Shown in pieces: positions 36,670 to 45,817 of a stretch of 64,000 nucleotides of DNA. Position numbers and translations under genes: made by a program. The notes beneath the pieces were generated by a model. The model was not told where the DNA came from, made no database searches, and saw only the letters and a list, made by a program, of their open reading frames with translations. Where the stretch lies: the NCBI RefSeq assembly GCF_000931935.2, contig NZ_AZAC01000004.1:124001-188000 (forward strand), given 5' to 3'. Source of the stretch: Dethiosulfatarculus sandiegensis. GTDB taxonomy: Bacteria > Desulfobacterota > Desulfarculia > Desulfarculales > Desulfarculaceae. Every line of letters begins with the position of its first letter. Within the stretch, counting starts at the first letter, position 1.

Positions 36670-36850
36670 TTTTCATCCTCTCAAAAGACCGGGCCGTAAA
36701 AAGCCCAAGTCCAATTCAGTAAACAAGGTCAAAAAATGCGGTCCACTTGTCTTAAGAAATCTCCGGCCGGGCCTTTTGAAGAAAAACCTTTTTCCTCCAG
36801 GTAAAGACACCCAAACAGCCTGACCTTGATCGGCCTGGCCGGAGTATTTT

Positions 36851-38122
36851 TTATTTCTGAATTAACTCCCTTAACTTGGGCAGGTTGCCGTCCTCGTCAA
36901 AGGGCAGATCAAGGAGTTTGCCCAAAGGCTCCGTATTTTCAGAGTCTTTTGCCTCCTGCCAGAGTTTTTGGGAAACGGCGATAACCTCCAGGTCCTTGGA
37001 GTTTATGATCCATGCGGCCTTAAGTGTTGTTTCATCCCACACACCCACAGTGCGCAGGGCGGTTTCGATCGCCTTTTGGTCGTTCGCAAGATAAAGGGGG
37101 ATGCGCCCCTTCTCCGGGGTGCCGCCGGTAACACAGTTCAAAAGGGTTGTGTCCAGGTTGATCTTGTCCACAGCCTTTTGGGTGGTGTAGTCGGCAAGAC
37201 CCAGTCCAATGGCGTTTCCGTCTGTTTTCTCGCTTAGATCCCGGATCACAATACGGGTGATATTGGGGCTTTTGGCTTCTTTTTCATAGATATTCATGAT
37301 GCGCCCCACCACCTTGGTGTCGGCCCCAGTGCCGGAGATTTCTTTTCCGATTTCGTCTATGATCAACAGATCAAGTTCTTCATAGGGAAGTTTGGGCTTG
37401 TAGGAGATAGTCTCCTTTAAGATCTCCGGCTCCCTTTCAAAGATAAGGTCAACCGGCACCGCCTCCAGGCGGCGCATGGTGTTCAGCTGGTCCTCTAATA
37501 TGGCCACTCCGCCGAGCACATTTAAGTTCTCAAAAAGCACCTTGGCCACGGCGTGCAGGGCCTCGTAATAGGTGATGTTGACTGCCAGGCGATGGGTTGT
37601 CTCAGCCCCCATCTGACGACCCAGGCCAATGGCCGCCATCTTGATCAGGCCGGATTCGGTCTCGCCCTGGTATTCGGTGTGTTCTTTCACCCGGTTCACC
37701 AGGATCACGTGATCGGCCTCTTTGCTGGCCTTGTCCGCATATACCGGGACCATGCCCTTGGCTTCGCCCACCTTAATTGGGTCGTAACGGTCGTGAATCG
37801 GCGCTCCCACGGTCTTTTCATTGATGCCCAGATGGTCCAGGAGTTCGGCCTGTCCCGGGCCGGTGCCGCCTCCGTGGCTGCCCATGGCAGGAATGATAAA
37901 GGGCTTTCCTCCCGCCTTTTTAACTTCATGAACTATGCCGGCCAGGACCTGGGGCATGGATTTAATACCCCTGGAACCTGCGGTTATGGCCACACTCTGG
38001 CCGGGTTTGACTGTTTTTAGAAAATCGGTCCTGGCAAATTCCTGGTTTACCCAGGCGGCAGCATCCGGCAGAGGGTTGTGGGGATAAAGCTGTTTAATCA
38101 TTCCAAAGGCGGGTAGTTTCAT
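36851..38122 (-). CDS. DUF2088 (LarA-like) protein
   Basis: A 423-residue soluble protein of the DUF2088 family, distantly related to nickel-pincer lactate racemase LarA. Visible features are VAITAGSRGIK, the conserved GSHGGGTGPGQAE and VNRVKEHTEYQGETESG with His and Lys residues at places expected of the N-terminal catalytic domain. Racemase activity and pincer cofactor are not shown by sequence; larB, larC and larE genes are not in the window. The start ATG at 38120-38122 has GGGAG upstream. It lies 48 bases behind a GntR gene on the same strand, so it is probably the regulator's target. Confidence 0.75.
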   Translation of the reverse strand: MKLPAFGMIKQLYPHNPLPDAAAWVNQEFARTDFLKTVKPGQSVAITAGSRGIKSMPQVLAGIVHEVKKAGGKPFIIPAMGSHGGGTGPGQAELLDHLGINEKTVGAPIHDRYDPIKVGEAKGMVPVYADKASKEADHVILVNRVKEHTEYQGETESGLIKMAAIGLGRQMGAETTHRLAVNITYYEALHAVAKVLFENLNVLGGVAILEDQLNTMRRLEAVPVDLIFEREPEILKETISYKPKLPYEELDLLIIDEIGKEISGTGADTKVVGRIMNIYEKEAKSPNITRIVIRDLSEKTDGNAIGLGLADYTTQKAVDKINLDTTLLNCVTGGTPEKGRIPLYLANDQKAIETALRTVGVWDETTLKAAWIINSKDLEVIAVSQKLWQEAKDSENTEPLGKLLDLPFDEDGNLPKLRELIQK

Positions 38123-38170
38123 CTCCGACGCTCCCTGGCCTTTCCCCATTTCGTAATTGAAAAGGCCTTG

Positions 38171-38896
38171 TTACCGGGCTTCGCTCCCGGTGTTTTCATA
38201 GGCCGCCTGTATAACGCTTTTTTGCACGTTGCCTATGTGCGTGACCATTACCTGGCAAGCGAGTTCGGCGTCTTTCTTTTCCAGGGCGTTCAAAATGGCA
38301 TGGTGCTGTTCCATAGCCAACAGAAAACGGGAAGGAATCTTCACTGTCTGCTGGCTGCACATCCGCACCCTGTTTTTGATGTTGTTGTAGAGTCCGATCC
38401 AATACTTGTTGCCGCAGGCTTCAACCAGCCGGTCGTGGAGCAGTTTGTCCGCTTCCAGATAACGCTGGTGAGCCTGGTGCAGGTCGTCTTCGGTAAGCGC
38501 GTCTTTGATGTCTGATTCAGCTTCGTTAAGTGCTTTACGGATGGTTTTGACATCTTGGTCGGTTATGTTTTTCATGCTTTGGGACAGAAAGGTTGTCTCC
38601 AACACCTCCCGCACCCGGGTGAGTTCAAGCATATCTTCTTTGCTGAACTCAACCACCCTGACTCCCCGATTGGGTATGGCCTGGATAAGGCCTTCCGCCC
38701 TGAGCCGGTTAAAGGCCTCGCGCAAGGGAGTTCGGCTGATATTCATGGCCTTGGTCAGGTCAGACTCGTTGAGCATGGAGCCTTGGGGAAAGAGCCCCTG
38801 CACAATAGCCTCTTTAAGCCGCTGGTAAACCGTCTCCTTGAGATTGTTGCGAGCGCGGATTCTCTTCAACTTATAGGGAGCCTGATTCGGCAACAC
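38171..38896 (-). CDS. GntR family regulator, FadR/FCD subfamily
   Basis: A 241-residue regulator. The winged helix is at ~20-85 (VYQRLKEAIVQGLFPQGSML, SRTPLREAFNRLRAEGLI) and the FCD ligand domain follows with LTRVREVLE and the metal-binding histidines (LLHDRLV, MEQHHAIL, MVTHIGN). GTG (38894-38896) or TTG (38891-38893) may start it; the second is better spaced from GGGAGG. It precedes the DUF2088 gene. Palindromes upstream at 38979-39017 are the likely binding sites. The ligand is probably a carboxylic acid, as for other FCD regulators. Confidence 0.88.
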   Translation of the reverse strand: MLPNQAPYKLKRIRARNNLKETVYQRLKEAIVQGLFPQGSMLNESDLTKAMNISRTPLREAFNRLRAEGLIQAIPNRGVRVVEFSKEDMLELTRVREVLETTFLSQSMKNITDQDVKTIRKALNEAESDIKDALTEDDLHQAHQRYLEADKLLHDRLVEACGNKYWIGLYNNIKNRVRMCSQQTVKIPSRFLLAMEQHHAILNALEKKDAELACQVMVTHIGNVQKSVIQAAYENTGSEAR

Positions 38897-38978
38897 ACCC
38901 TCCCGCTGGGGCCTTTTAAAATTTCTCCCCTGAATTGTTTTAGGGAAGAAAAGAGATGGGTCTTGGAAACGATCAAAA

Positions 38979-39017
38979 TCGTATACGTATTACATCCTGA
39001 ATCGTATACATATACGA
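38979..39017. promoter_or_regulatory. GntR-type operators upstream of the regulator
   Basis: TCGTATACGTAT (38979-38990) and the perfect inverted repeat TCGTATA-CA-TATACGA (39002-39017) share the core TCGTATAC and are spaced about two helical turns apart, some 85-120 bases before the gntR start. FCD-type GntR regulators commonly bind short TNGTATACNA-like palindromes, so autoregulation is likely. Confidence 0.65.
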
Positions 39018-39122
39018 ATAGGTGGCTTTCCGTCAATATTAAAATTTTGATATTTTTTATATATTTGTATTTACAGAAATATTTTTAATAAAATAAAATG
39101 ATTCACATTTGTAGAATTCCTC

Positions 39123-39170
39123 TTTTTAGAAAGTTATTTTTATATTTGATTAAAAATAACTTTCTAAAAA
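39123..39170. repeat. Perfect 20-bp AT-rich inverted repeat
   Basis: TTTTTAGAAAGTTATTTTTA (39123-39142) and its exact reverse complement (39151-39170) flank an eight-base loop. It is neither a typical terminator for the DUF2652 gene nor in its coding region. It lies in the otherwise featureless part of the 38897-39366 gap and could be a terminator facing either way, a cruciform or a small mobile-element relic. Confidence 0.7.
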
Positions 39171-39366
39171 TGCCCACTGCTGTGGCCCGCCGGGGATCTT
39201 GCCGAGGCTGTTTTTGAAAAAAACTTGGGGCTTTTAAGTAAAACTTCCTGATTCCGGTCGGATAATGATCTGTAAATTCCCAGTATGGAATTGCCTTGCT
39301 TATTCAGAGTAGTAAAATAGGTTTTAGACGTTCCGGATCTTACTTTTTGGACAGCAGGGAGAGCCG

Positions 39367-40119
39367 ATGCCTCCAGTGGAAAAGAAGGTGATCTTGGTGA
39401 TCGCCGATATCAGCGGATACACCAGGTTCATGACTAAAAACCGCATGGAGTTGATTCACAGCCAGCACCTGATCGGCGAGTTGCTCAAGGCCATAATCAG
39501 GGAGGTGGATATCCCATTGCAGGTGGCCGAGATTGAAGGTGACGCGGTCTTTATGTATGCCTTGCGCCCTAATTCCCAGGCCAAATGGCAGAAGGCCAAG
39601 GAGCAGATCTCAAATAAACTGGTTTCCTTTATCCTGGCTTTTTCCCGTAAGTTGGATTACCTGACAGGTTCGAACACTTGTCACTGCGGAGCCTGCGGCA
39701 GCCTTGAGCAGCTTAAGCTCAAGGTGGTGGTTCACGCCGGGGAGGCAGTCTTGGACAAGATCGCCAACTTTACGACCCTACATGGGCTGGACACCATTTT
39801 AGTGCACAGCCTTCTCAAAAATTCAGTTGATGCCGCCCAATACATCATGCTCACCAAAGCGGCCCAACAGGAACTCGGTTTTCAGACCGGCGGCCCTTTT
39901 GGGGAGGGCTCAGAGGAATATCCCGATCTCGGCAAGGTAGAGACCCTGGTTTGGACCGATCCCCTGGAGGGGATTGCCTCCGGGGAAAAAATAACCAAAC
40001 CCGCTTACGGCATCCTGGACAAGACAAAACGTAAAATCGGGCTTATGGCAGCCACCATGGCCTTGGGCCTTAAGCTTAAGAAAACCGGCAGATTCAGAAA
40101 CCTGCCTCCGGGCGACTGA
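39367..40119 (+). CDS. DUF2652 protein, class III nucleotide cyclase-like
   Basis: A 250-residue protein of the DUF2652 family. The start VILVIADISGYTRFM and EIEGDAVFMY resemble the metal-binding motifs of class III adenylate/guanylate cyclases, but the family's activity is not established. A cysteine-rich insertion, SNTCHCGACGSLEQL (~residue 102-116), may bind metal. C-terminal ~40 residues are basic (LGLKLKKTGRFR). AGGGAGA precedes the ATG. It is 26 bases upstream of cysE and may share its transcript. Confidence 0.75.
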   Translation: MPPVEKKVILVIADISGYTRFMTKNRMELIHSQHLIGELLKAIIREVDIPLQVAEIEGDAVFMYALRPNSQAKWQKAKEQISNKLVSFILAFSRKLDYLTGSNTCHCGACGSLEQLKLKVVVHAGEAVLDKIANFTTLHGLDTILVHSLLKNSVDAAQYIMLTKAAQQELGFQTGGPFGEGSEEYPDLGKVETLVWTDPLEGIASGEKITKPAYGILDKTKRKIGLMAATMALGLKLKKTGRFRNLPPGD

Positions 40120-40145
40120 ACCTGCTAACTTGATGGAGGCTAAAA

Positions 40146-41138
40146 ATGGATCTCAAAACCATGGCAGAGGCTGAATATGATAAGTGCATGGAGGACCTGG
40201 TGGACAGTGACCAACATTATCAGAGTCTGCCCAAAATTGTTTCCGAACTGGTTTCCACCTGCCATGGAGGGCATTGTCACGACCATATAAGCCCGGTTCC
40301 CTTACCTTCCAGGCAAGCTATGGTAAAGATAATCGACCTTTGCCGTGAGGTGCTGTTCCCCGGTTATTTTGGCGATGCTCCCATTGACCAAGTCAATTTG
40401 GAATATTACCTGGGGCAGAGAATGACCAGGCTTTATCGGCTTATCTCCAATCAGATCAGCCACGCGGTGCGTCACGATTGCTTTCGCTATGAAAAACACT
40501 GTCTTGAATGCGAGCGCCTGGGCAGGGAGGCCGGACTGAGGTTTCTTAAGAGCCTGCCTGGATTACGCACCACCCTGGCCAAGGATATTATGGCCGCCTT
40601 TGAGGGAGACCCGGCCAGCGGCAGTGTGGATGAGATCATCTTCAGCTATCCCGGCCAGTATGCCATGACGGTTTATCGCCTGGCCCATATCCTTCGTAAA
40701 ATGGCCATACCCATCCTGCCCAGGATGATGACCGAATATGCCCACAGTCATACAGGCATAGACATCCATCCCGGGGCCGAGATAGGCGAGAGCTTTTTCA
40801 TTGATCACGGCACCGGCGTTGTCATAGGGGAATCCACGAATATCGGTCATCGGGTGCGCATCTATCAGGGTGTGACCCTGGGAGCCTTGAGCCTGCCTCC
40901 GGGCTCGGGACGCAGCATGAGAAATTTAAAGCGCCATCCCACGATAGAAGATGACGTGATCATCTATTCCGGGGCGACTATATTGGGCGGGGAAACCGTA
41001 ATCGGGGCCAGAAGCGTTATAGGCGGCAACGTCTGGCTCACGGAGTCGGTTCCAGCGGACACCAAGGTCTTTTTAAAGACCCCGGAGCTGGTTTACAAAG
41101 GCGGGGCCGAGCCGAGAGGACCGGAGGAAGAGTCATGA
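40146..41138 (+). CDS. cysE: Serine O-acetyltransferase (EpsC type)
   Basis: Catalyses acetyl-CoA + L-serine to O-acetylserine, the first step of cysteine synthesis. The C-terminal left-handed beta-helix is clear: [47 protein letters not shown] and [19 protein letters not shown]. The ~190-residue N-terminal helical part is longer than in E. coli CysE and fits the EpsC-type subgroup. GGAGG lies upstream of the ATG. The gene overlaps cysM by four bases, so both steps are made together. Confidence 0.93.
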   Translation: MDLKTMAEAEYDKCMEDLVDSDQHYQSLPKIVSELVSTCHGGHCHDHISPVPLPSRQAMVKIIDLCREVLFPGYFGDAPIDQVNLEYYLGQRMTRLYRLISNQISHAVRHDCFRYEKHCLECERLGREAGLRFLKSLPGLRTTLAKDIMAAFEGDPASGSVDEIIFSYPGQYAMTVYRLAHILRKMAIPILPRMMTEYAHSHTGIDIHPGAEIGESFFIDHGTGVVIGESTNIGHRVRIYQGVTLGALSLPPGSGRSMRNLKRHPTIEDDVIIYSGATILGGETVIGARSVIGGNVWLTESVPADTKVFLKTPELVYKGGAEPRGPEEES

Positions 41139-42067
41139 GCCGGGTGTATGATGACTTGGGATGGGCCATTGGCCAGACTCCCCTGGTGCGCGTAAATCGT
41201 CTGGCCAAGGGGCTTTATGCCCGGATTTGGGCCAAGATCGAGTACAACAATCCCCTGGGAAGTGTAAAGGATCGCATCGGAGCCTCTATGATTGCAGACG
41301 CCCTGGCCAGGGGTGTGCTGGATAAGGATACCATGGTGGTGGAGCCCACCAGCGGCAATACCGGCATTGCCCTGGCCTTTATCTGCGCGGCCAGGGGGCT
41401 TCAACTGACGCTCACCATGCCGGAATCCATGAGCATGGAGCGCCGTAAGCTGTTAACCCACCTTGGAGCCAGGTTGATTCTGACTCCGGCCGCCGAGGGC
41501 ATGAAAGGGGCCATTGCCAAGGCCAGAGAGGTGTTGGCCTATAAGGCAAAGTCATTTATGCCTGATCAGTTCTCCAATCCGGCCAATCCCGCAGCCCACC
41601 GCCGGACAACCGCCATGGAGATCTGGCGGGACTCCAACGGCCGGGTCGACATGCTGGTTGCCGGGGTGGGAACCGGCGGCACCATCACCGGGATTGCAGA
41701 GGTTATAAAGGAGCTTAAACCCGGATTCAAGGCCATTGCCGTGGAACCGGCCGAGTCTCCGGTCCTCTCCGGCGGCTCTCCGGGGCCTCATAAAATCCAG
41801 GGCATCGGGGCGGGCTTTGTGCCCTGCGTGCTGAACCTTTCTATTTTGGATGAGGTGGTTACAGTCACCAGTGAAGAAGCCTTTGCCATGTCCAGGCGCG
41901 CGGCCAAAGAAGAGGGCCTGCTCTGCGGCATTTCTTCCGGGGCCGCTTTGGCTGCGGCAATCAAGGTGGCGGCCAGGGAAGAGAATAAAGACAAGGTGCT
42001 GGTGGTGATTTTGGCCAGTACAGGCGAGCGTTATCTAAGCACAGAGCTTTTTACGGACAAGTCTTGA
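41135..42067 (+). CDS. cysM: Cysteine synthase (CysM type)
   Basis: A 310-residue pyridoxal-phosphate enzyme that makes cysteine from O-acetylserine and sulfide or thiosulfate. The PLP lysine is Lys45 ([11 protein letters not shown]), and the phosphate and substrate loops are TSGNTGIAL and [11 protein letters not shown]. The start [11 protein letters not shown] fits. Sequence features favour the CysM-like branch, but donor specificity cannot be told by eye. It is coupled to cysE by a four-base overlap; a GC-rich hairpin follows. Confidence 0.92.
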   Translation: MSRVYDDLGWAIGQTPLVRVNRLAKGLYARIWAKIEYNNPLGSVKDRIGASMIADALARGVLDKDTMVVEPTSGNTGIALAFICAARGLQLTLTMPESMSMERRKLLTHLGARLILTPAAEGMKGAIAKAREVLAYKAKSFMPDQFSNPANPAAHRRTTAMEIWRDSNGRVDMLVAGVGTGGTITGIAEVIKELKPGFKAIAVEPAESPVLSGGSPGPHKIQGIGAGFVPCVLNLSILDEVVTVTSEEAFAMSRRAAKEEGLLCGISSGAALAAAIKVAAREENKDKVLVVILASTGERYLSTELFTDKS

Positions 42068-42077
42068 TGAAAACCGC

Positions 42078-42120
42078 CCAAGGAGCCGGGCGGGGGTGAT
42101 CCTCTGGCCCGGCTCCTTGG
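42078..42120 (+). terminator. Hairpin after cysM
   Basis: CCAAGGAGCCGGGC and GCCCGGCTCCTTGG form a perfect 14-base stem with a 15-base loop, 11 bases after the cysM stop. No T tract follows, so it may be a factor-assisted terminator or protective 3' end separating cys from bio. Confidence 0.6.
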
Positions 42121-42229
42121 TGTGTCAATTTGCTTCCATCCCTTTTTCCTGCCGGTAAACAGGCTCCTACTTGAGGGTGAACCACTTGGCGCAGCCAAGT
42201 TTGTTGCGTTATCCGCGCCGCTCTTATAT

Positions 42230-42262
42230 ATTGTCAACCTATATTTTATAATGGTTGACAAT
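42230..42262 (+). promoter_or_regulatory. BirA operator of the biotin operon
   Basis: ATTGTCAACC and GGTTGACAAT form a perfect 10-base inverted repeat with a 13-base AT-rich spacer, the layout of BirA-binding bio operators (TTGTAAACC...GGTTTACAA in E. coli). A possible promoter, TTGCGT (42204) with TATATT (42227), would start transcription inside the operator, so bound BirA would block it. BirA itself is not in the window. Confidence 0.82.
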
Positions 42263-42286
42263 AATCGAAAAAAGGCGGCGGATTTC

Positions 42287-43279
42287 ATGCTGGAACAAAT
42301 GGAAAGCAACACATCCGGTAAACTCGGCGGCAAGGAGATGAGCCTGGATGAAGCGGCCAAGTGGCTTGAGCCGGGTTCCCTGGCTGAGCTGGCCGAACTC
42401 ATGGCCCGGGCAACCGGACTGCGTGAGAAAGCCCAAGGCAATGAGGTGGAGTTCTGCGCCATAGTCAACGCCCGTTCCGGACGATGTAGTGAGGACTGCG
42501 CCTTTTGCGCCCAGAGCAGTCATTACCAGACCAAGGCTCTTGTACACTCCCTTTTGGAAGTGGATGAGATTGTCAACAGGGGCAGGGCGGCGGCCAGGGC
42601 GGGGGCCTTGCGCTTTGGCATTGTCACCAGCGGCCGGGGCTGTCCCAAGGGAGCTGATTTGGATAGCCTCTGCCGGGCGGCCGAGATCCTCAGAAAAGAA
42701 AAGACCATTCTGCCTTGCGCCTCTTTGGGTATTTTGGCTCCCGGCCAGGCGGAGCGGCTCAAGGCTGCCGGGTTTGTGCGTTATCATCATAACCTGGAGT
42801 CAGGCCCCACCCATTTCCCCCGCATCTGCACCACCCATGCCTATGAACAAAGGGTGGAGACTGTGCTTATGGCTAAAGAGGCCGGTCTCGAGGTCTGTGT
42901 GGGCGGGATTGTGGGGCTGGGTGAATCCGCCTGGGAAAGGGCCGAATTTCTGAAGGCGGTGGCTGATTTAACCCCCCAGAGCATCCCCCTTAATTTTTTG
43001 AACCCCATACCAGGCACCAAATTGGGGAGTCTCCCCATGCTTTCTCCCCTGAAGGCCCTGGCAGCCGTGGCCGTGGCCAGGATTATGGCTCCAAGGGCCC
43101 ATTTGCGCACCTGCGGGGGCAGACATCAGGTGCTGGGATCTCTGGCTCCCCTGATGCATTTGGCAGGGGCCAGTTCCACCATGATAGGCGATTACCTCAC
43201 CACCAAGGGCCAGGAGCCAACCAGCGATGTCAAGGATATCGCTGCCCTGGGTTTAAACCTGGCCGGGATTGGAAAGTAA
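42287..43279 (+). CDS. bioB: Biotin synthase
   Basis: A radical-SAM enzyme that inserts sulfur into dethiobiotin. The cluster-binding CxxxCxxC is Cys67, Cys71 and Cys74 (SGRCSEDCAFCAQSSHY); further family motifs are GIVTSGRG, HHNLESGPTHFP and NFLNPIPGTKL. I chose ATG at 42287 because the in-frame ATG at 42251 lies inside the BirA operator and the longer frame from 42122 precedes the promoter. AAGGCGG lies upstream. First gene of bioBAFD. Confidence 0.92.
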   Translation: MLEQMESNTSGKLGGKEMSLDEAAKWLEPGSLAELAELMARATGLREKAQGNEVEFCAIVNARSGRCSEDCAFCAQSSHYQTKALVHSLLEVDEIVNRGRAAARAGALRFGIVTSGRGCPKGADLDSLCRAAEILRKEKTILPCASLGILAPGQAERLKAAGFVRYHHNLESGPTHFPRICTTHAYEQRVETVLMAKEAGLEVCVGGIVGLGESAWERAEFLKAVADLTPQSIPLNFLNPIPGTKLGSLPMLSPLKALAAVAVARIMAPRAHLRTCGGRHQVLGSLAPLMHLAGASSTMIGDYLTTKGQEPTSDVKDIAALGLNLAGIGK

Positions 43280-43280
43280 A

Positions 43281-44636
43281 ATGAACCGTACTGAAGAGCT
43301 GATACAAAAAGATATAAACCACCTTTGGCATCCCTTCACCCAGATGAAACTCTGGCCGGAAGAGCCGCCCCTGATTATTGAAAAGGGTGACAAAAACTGG
43401 CTCATCGATACAGACGGCAACCGTTATTTCGACGGGGTGAGTTCACTTTGGGTCACGGTTCACGGACACAACCACCCCCGCATTAAAGCCGCCATAAAAG
43501 ACCAGCTTGAAAGGCTGGACCACTCCACTCTCCTGGGCCTGAGCCATCCCCTGGCCGTTCTCCTGGCCGCCAGGCTGGCAGAGATTGCGCCGGGAGATCT
43601 TAAGTGGTCATTTTATTCGGAGAGCGGTTCAACCGCAGTTGAGATCGGGCTCAAGATCGCCTACCAGCATTGGCAGCAGGTGGGACAGACCCAGAGAAAA
43701 ACCTTTGTTGCCTTGGAAAACGCCTATCACGGAGACACCATCGGCAGTGTGAGCGTAGGCGGCATAGACCTTTTCCACAAGGTTTACGGGCCACTTCTTT
43801 TTGATGTCCATCGCCTGCCTCAGCCCCATTGCCGCGCATGCCGTTTGGGGCTCAAATATCCTGAATGCGACCTGGCCTGTGCCAATGCCCTGGATGACAT
43901 CTTGGAAAAGCACGGTCCCGAGGTCTGCGCCCTGGTGGTTGAACCCATGATGCAGGGTGCGGCAGGCATGGTGGCCCAGCCCAAGGGCTATCTGACCAGG
44001 CTTTATGAAATAGCCCAAAAACACGATATTCTTTTCATGGCCGATGAAGTCGCCACTGGATTCGGCCGCACGGGCAAGATGTTCGCCTGTGAACTGGAGG
44101 GAATCGAGCCGGATATCATGTGCATGGGCAAGGGCATAACCGGCGGAACCCTGCCTCTGGCCGCCACTATGGCCAACGACCGGGTTTACAATGCCTTCTT
44201 GGGTGATTTTGATGAATTCAAGACCTTTTTCCACGGTCACACCTATACCGGAAACCCCCTGGCCTGCGCCGCGGCCCTGGCCAGCCTGGAGCTCTTTTCC
44301 GAAAACCGGGTGCTGGAAAATCTGGCCGCTTCCATAGATCACCTGGAAAAGGGCCTGGCTAAAATCGCCGCTCTCAAGCATGTGGTTGAGATCCGCCGCC
44401 AGGGCATGATGGTCGGCATTGAGCTTGCCCTGGATAAAGAGGCTGACGAGCCCTATGAGGCCAGCGAACGCATGGGACACAAGGTGATTATGGCCGCGCG
44501 CAAACACGGGGTGATCATCCGTCCCCTGGGAGACACGGTTATTTTGATGCCGCCTTTGTCCTCCACCCTGGAGGAGCTTGATCTTTTGCTCGCTGCCACG
44601 GAAAAGGCGATCTCAGAGGTGACGGAGACGGCATGA
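43281..44636 (+). CDS. bioA: Adenosylmethionine (or lysine) 8-amino-7-oxononanoate aminotransferase
   Basis: A 451-residue class III aminotransferase that makes 7,8-diaminopelargonate. PLP lysine Lys284 is in MGKGITGGTLPL. The active-site start reads LWHPFTQMKLW, with Phe19 where E. coli BioA has Tyr17; the sequence resembles the Bacillus BioK type (LWxPFTQMK, FATGFGRTGKMFACE-like core) that uses lysine rather than SAM. Donor is therefore uncertain. The ATG is two bases after bioB's stop and the gene overlaps bioF. Confidence 0.9.
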   Translation: MNRTEELIQKDINHLWHPFTQMKLWPEEPPLIIEKGDKNWLIDTDGNRYFDGVSSLWVTVHGHNHPRIKAAIKDQLERLDHSTLLGLSHPLAVLLAARLAEIAPGDLKWSFYSESGSTAVEIGLKIAYQHWQQVGQTQRKTFVALENAYHGDTIGSVSVGGIDLFHKVYGPLLFDVHRLPQPHCRACRLGLKYPECDLACANALDDILEKHGPEVCALVVEPMMQGAAGMVAQPKGYLTRLYEIAQKHDILFMADEVATGFGRTGKMFACELEGIEPDIMCMGKGITGGTLPLAATMANDRVYNAFLGDFDEFKTFFHGHTYTGNPLACAAALASLELFSENRVLENLAASIDHLEKGLAKIAALKHVVEIRRQGMMVGIELALDKEADEPYEASERMGHKVIMAARKHGVIIRPLGDTVILMPPLSSTLEELDLLLAATEKAISEVTETA

Positions 44637-45817
44637 TGCACCCGGAGGCTTTAGATATTCTCACGGCCCGCCTGGAAGAAAAAAGGCGGGCCGGGTTGGG
44701 CCGCTCCCTGGTGACCGTGGGGCCTGCCACGGGCGCCAGGGTCAGGGTCCAGGGCAAAGATTGCCTGCTCATGGCCGGCAATGATTATCTGGGCTTGTGC
44801 CGCCACCCCGCTTTGGTCGAGGCCGCTAAAAATGCCTCGCATAAGTTGGGGGCGGGCTGTGGGGCCAGCCGTTTGGCCGCAGGCACTATGGATGGCCACC
44901 AGGAGTTGGAAAGAAAGATCGCCGAATTCAAACACACAGAGGCAGCCCTTTTTTTCTCCACCGGCTACATGACCAATTTGGCAGCGATTTCCGGGCTGGC
45001 CGGTCCGGACGACCTGGTGGTGAGCGATTCTTTAAACCATGCCAGCATTATAGACGCCTGTCGATTAAGCCGGGCCAGGATAAAGGTTTATCCTCATAAC
45101 CACCCCAAGGAGGCGGCCCGGATTCTGGCCGCTGAAAAGACCAAAGGCCTGAAGCTTTTGGTCACGGACGGGGTCTTTTCCATGGATGGTGATCTGGCCT
45201 TGCTCCCTGATCTGTGGGAGGCGGCCCGGAAAAACGGGGCGCTCATGGTGGTGGACGATGCCCACGCCACTGGGGTCTGGGGAGCCGCCGGCAGGGGAAC
45301 TCTGGAATTTTTCCGCATGATTCCCCAACCCGGTTTGATTCAGGTCGGCACCTTCAGCAAGGCTCTTGGCGGATTGGGAGGCTTTGTGGCCGCAGACCAG
45401 GTGGTCATAAACAGTCTGATACAGGGGGCAAGGCCGCTTCTCTATACCACTGCGCCTCCGCCAGCCCAGACTGCGGTGGCTGAAAAGGCCTTGGATCTGG
45501 TGGATGAAGAACCCTGGCGAAGGGAAAAACTCCATAATCTGTCCAGGCGGTTGCGCAACGGTCTTATCGAAAAAGGATTTTCGGTAAAGAGTCAAAGCGG
45601 ACCCATCCTGCCGGTCATGGTGGGAGAGGCATCCCGGGCCGTGGCCATGGCCAAAAGCCTTTTAAAAAACGGTTTGTACGCTCCTGCCATGCGGCCTCCC
45701 ACTGTGCCAGCGGGAGAGAGCAGAATCAGGGTTACAGTGAGTGCCGCCCATACCGAAGAAGACGTGGATTTTGCGGTAAAGGCCTTTGAAGAGGCCAGAC
45801 AGGAGCTTTTTTCATGA
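44633..45817 (+). CDS. bioF: 8-amino-7-oxononanoate synthase
   Basis: A 394-residue alpha-oxoamine synthase that joins pimeloyl thioester and alanine. Lys243 in TFSKALGGLGGF binds PLP; other motifs are NDYLGLCRHP, GSRL-type GASRLAAGTMDGH and VVDDAHATGVWG. The first of two adjacent ATG codons overlaps the bioA stop; the second (44636) is equally possible. It overlaps bioD by four bases. Genes for pimeloyl synthesis (bioC, bioH, bioW or bioI) are not in the window. Confidence 0.93.
   Translation: MMHPEALDILTARLEEKRRAGLGRSLVTVGPATGARVRVQGKDCLLMAGNDYLGLCRHPALVEAAKNASHKLGAGCGASRLAAGTMDGHQELERKIAEFKHTEAALFFSTGYMTNLAAISGLAGPDDLVVSDSLNHASIIDACRLSRARIKVYPHNHPKEAARILAAEKTKGLKLLVTDGVFSMDGDLALLPDLWEAARKNGALMVVDDAHATGVWGAAGRGTLEFFRMIPQPGLIQVGTFSKALGGLGGFVAADQVVINSLIQGARPLLYTTAPPPAQTAVAEKALDLVDEEPWRREKLHNLSRRLRNGLIEKGFSVKSQSGPILPVMVGEASRAVAMAKSLLKNGLYAPAMRPPTVPAGESRIRVTVSAAHTEEDVDFAVKAFEEARQELFS

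Noticed and set aside
36761..36843. Long-loop inverted repeat CTCCGGCC...GGCCGGAG between porGD and the DUF2088 gene
   Set aside because: The loop is more than 50 bases and the arms are simple GC-rich sequence common in this genome, so it is not called a terminator.
42122..42286. N-terminal extension of bioB
   Set aside because: It would start before the promoter and run through the BirA operator, and adds residues not seen in biotin synthase.
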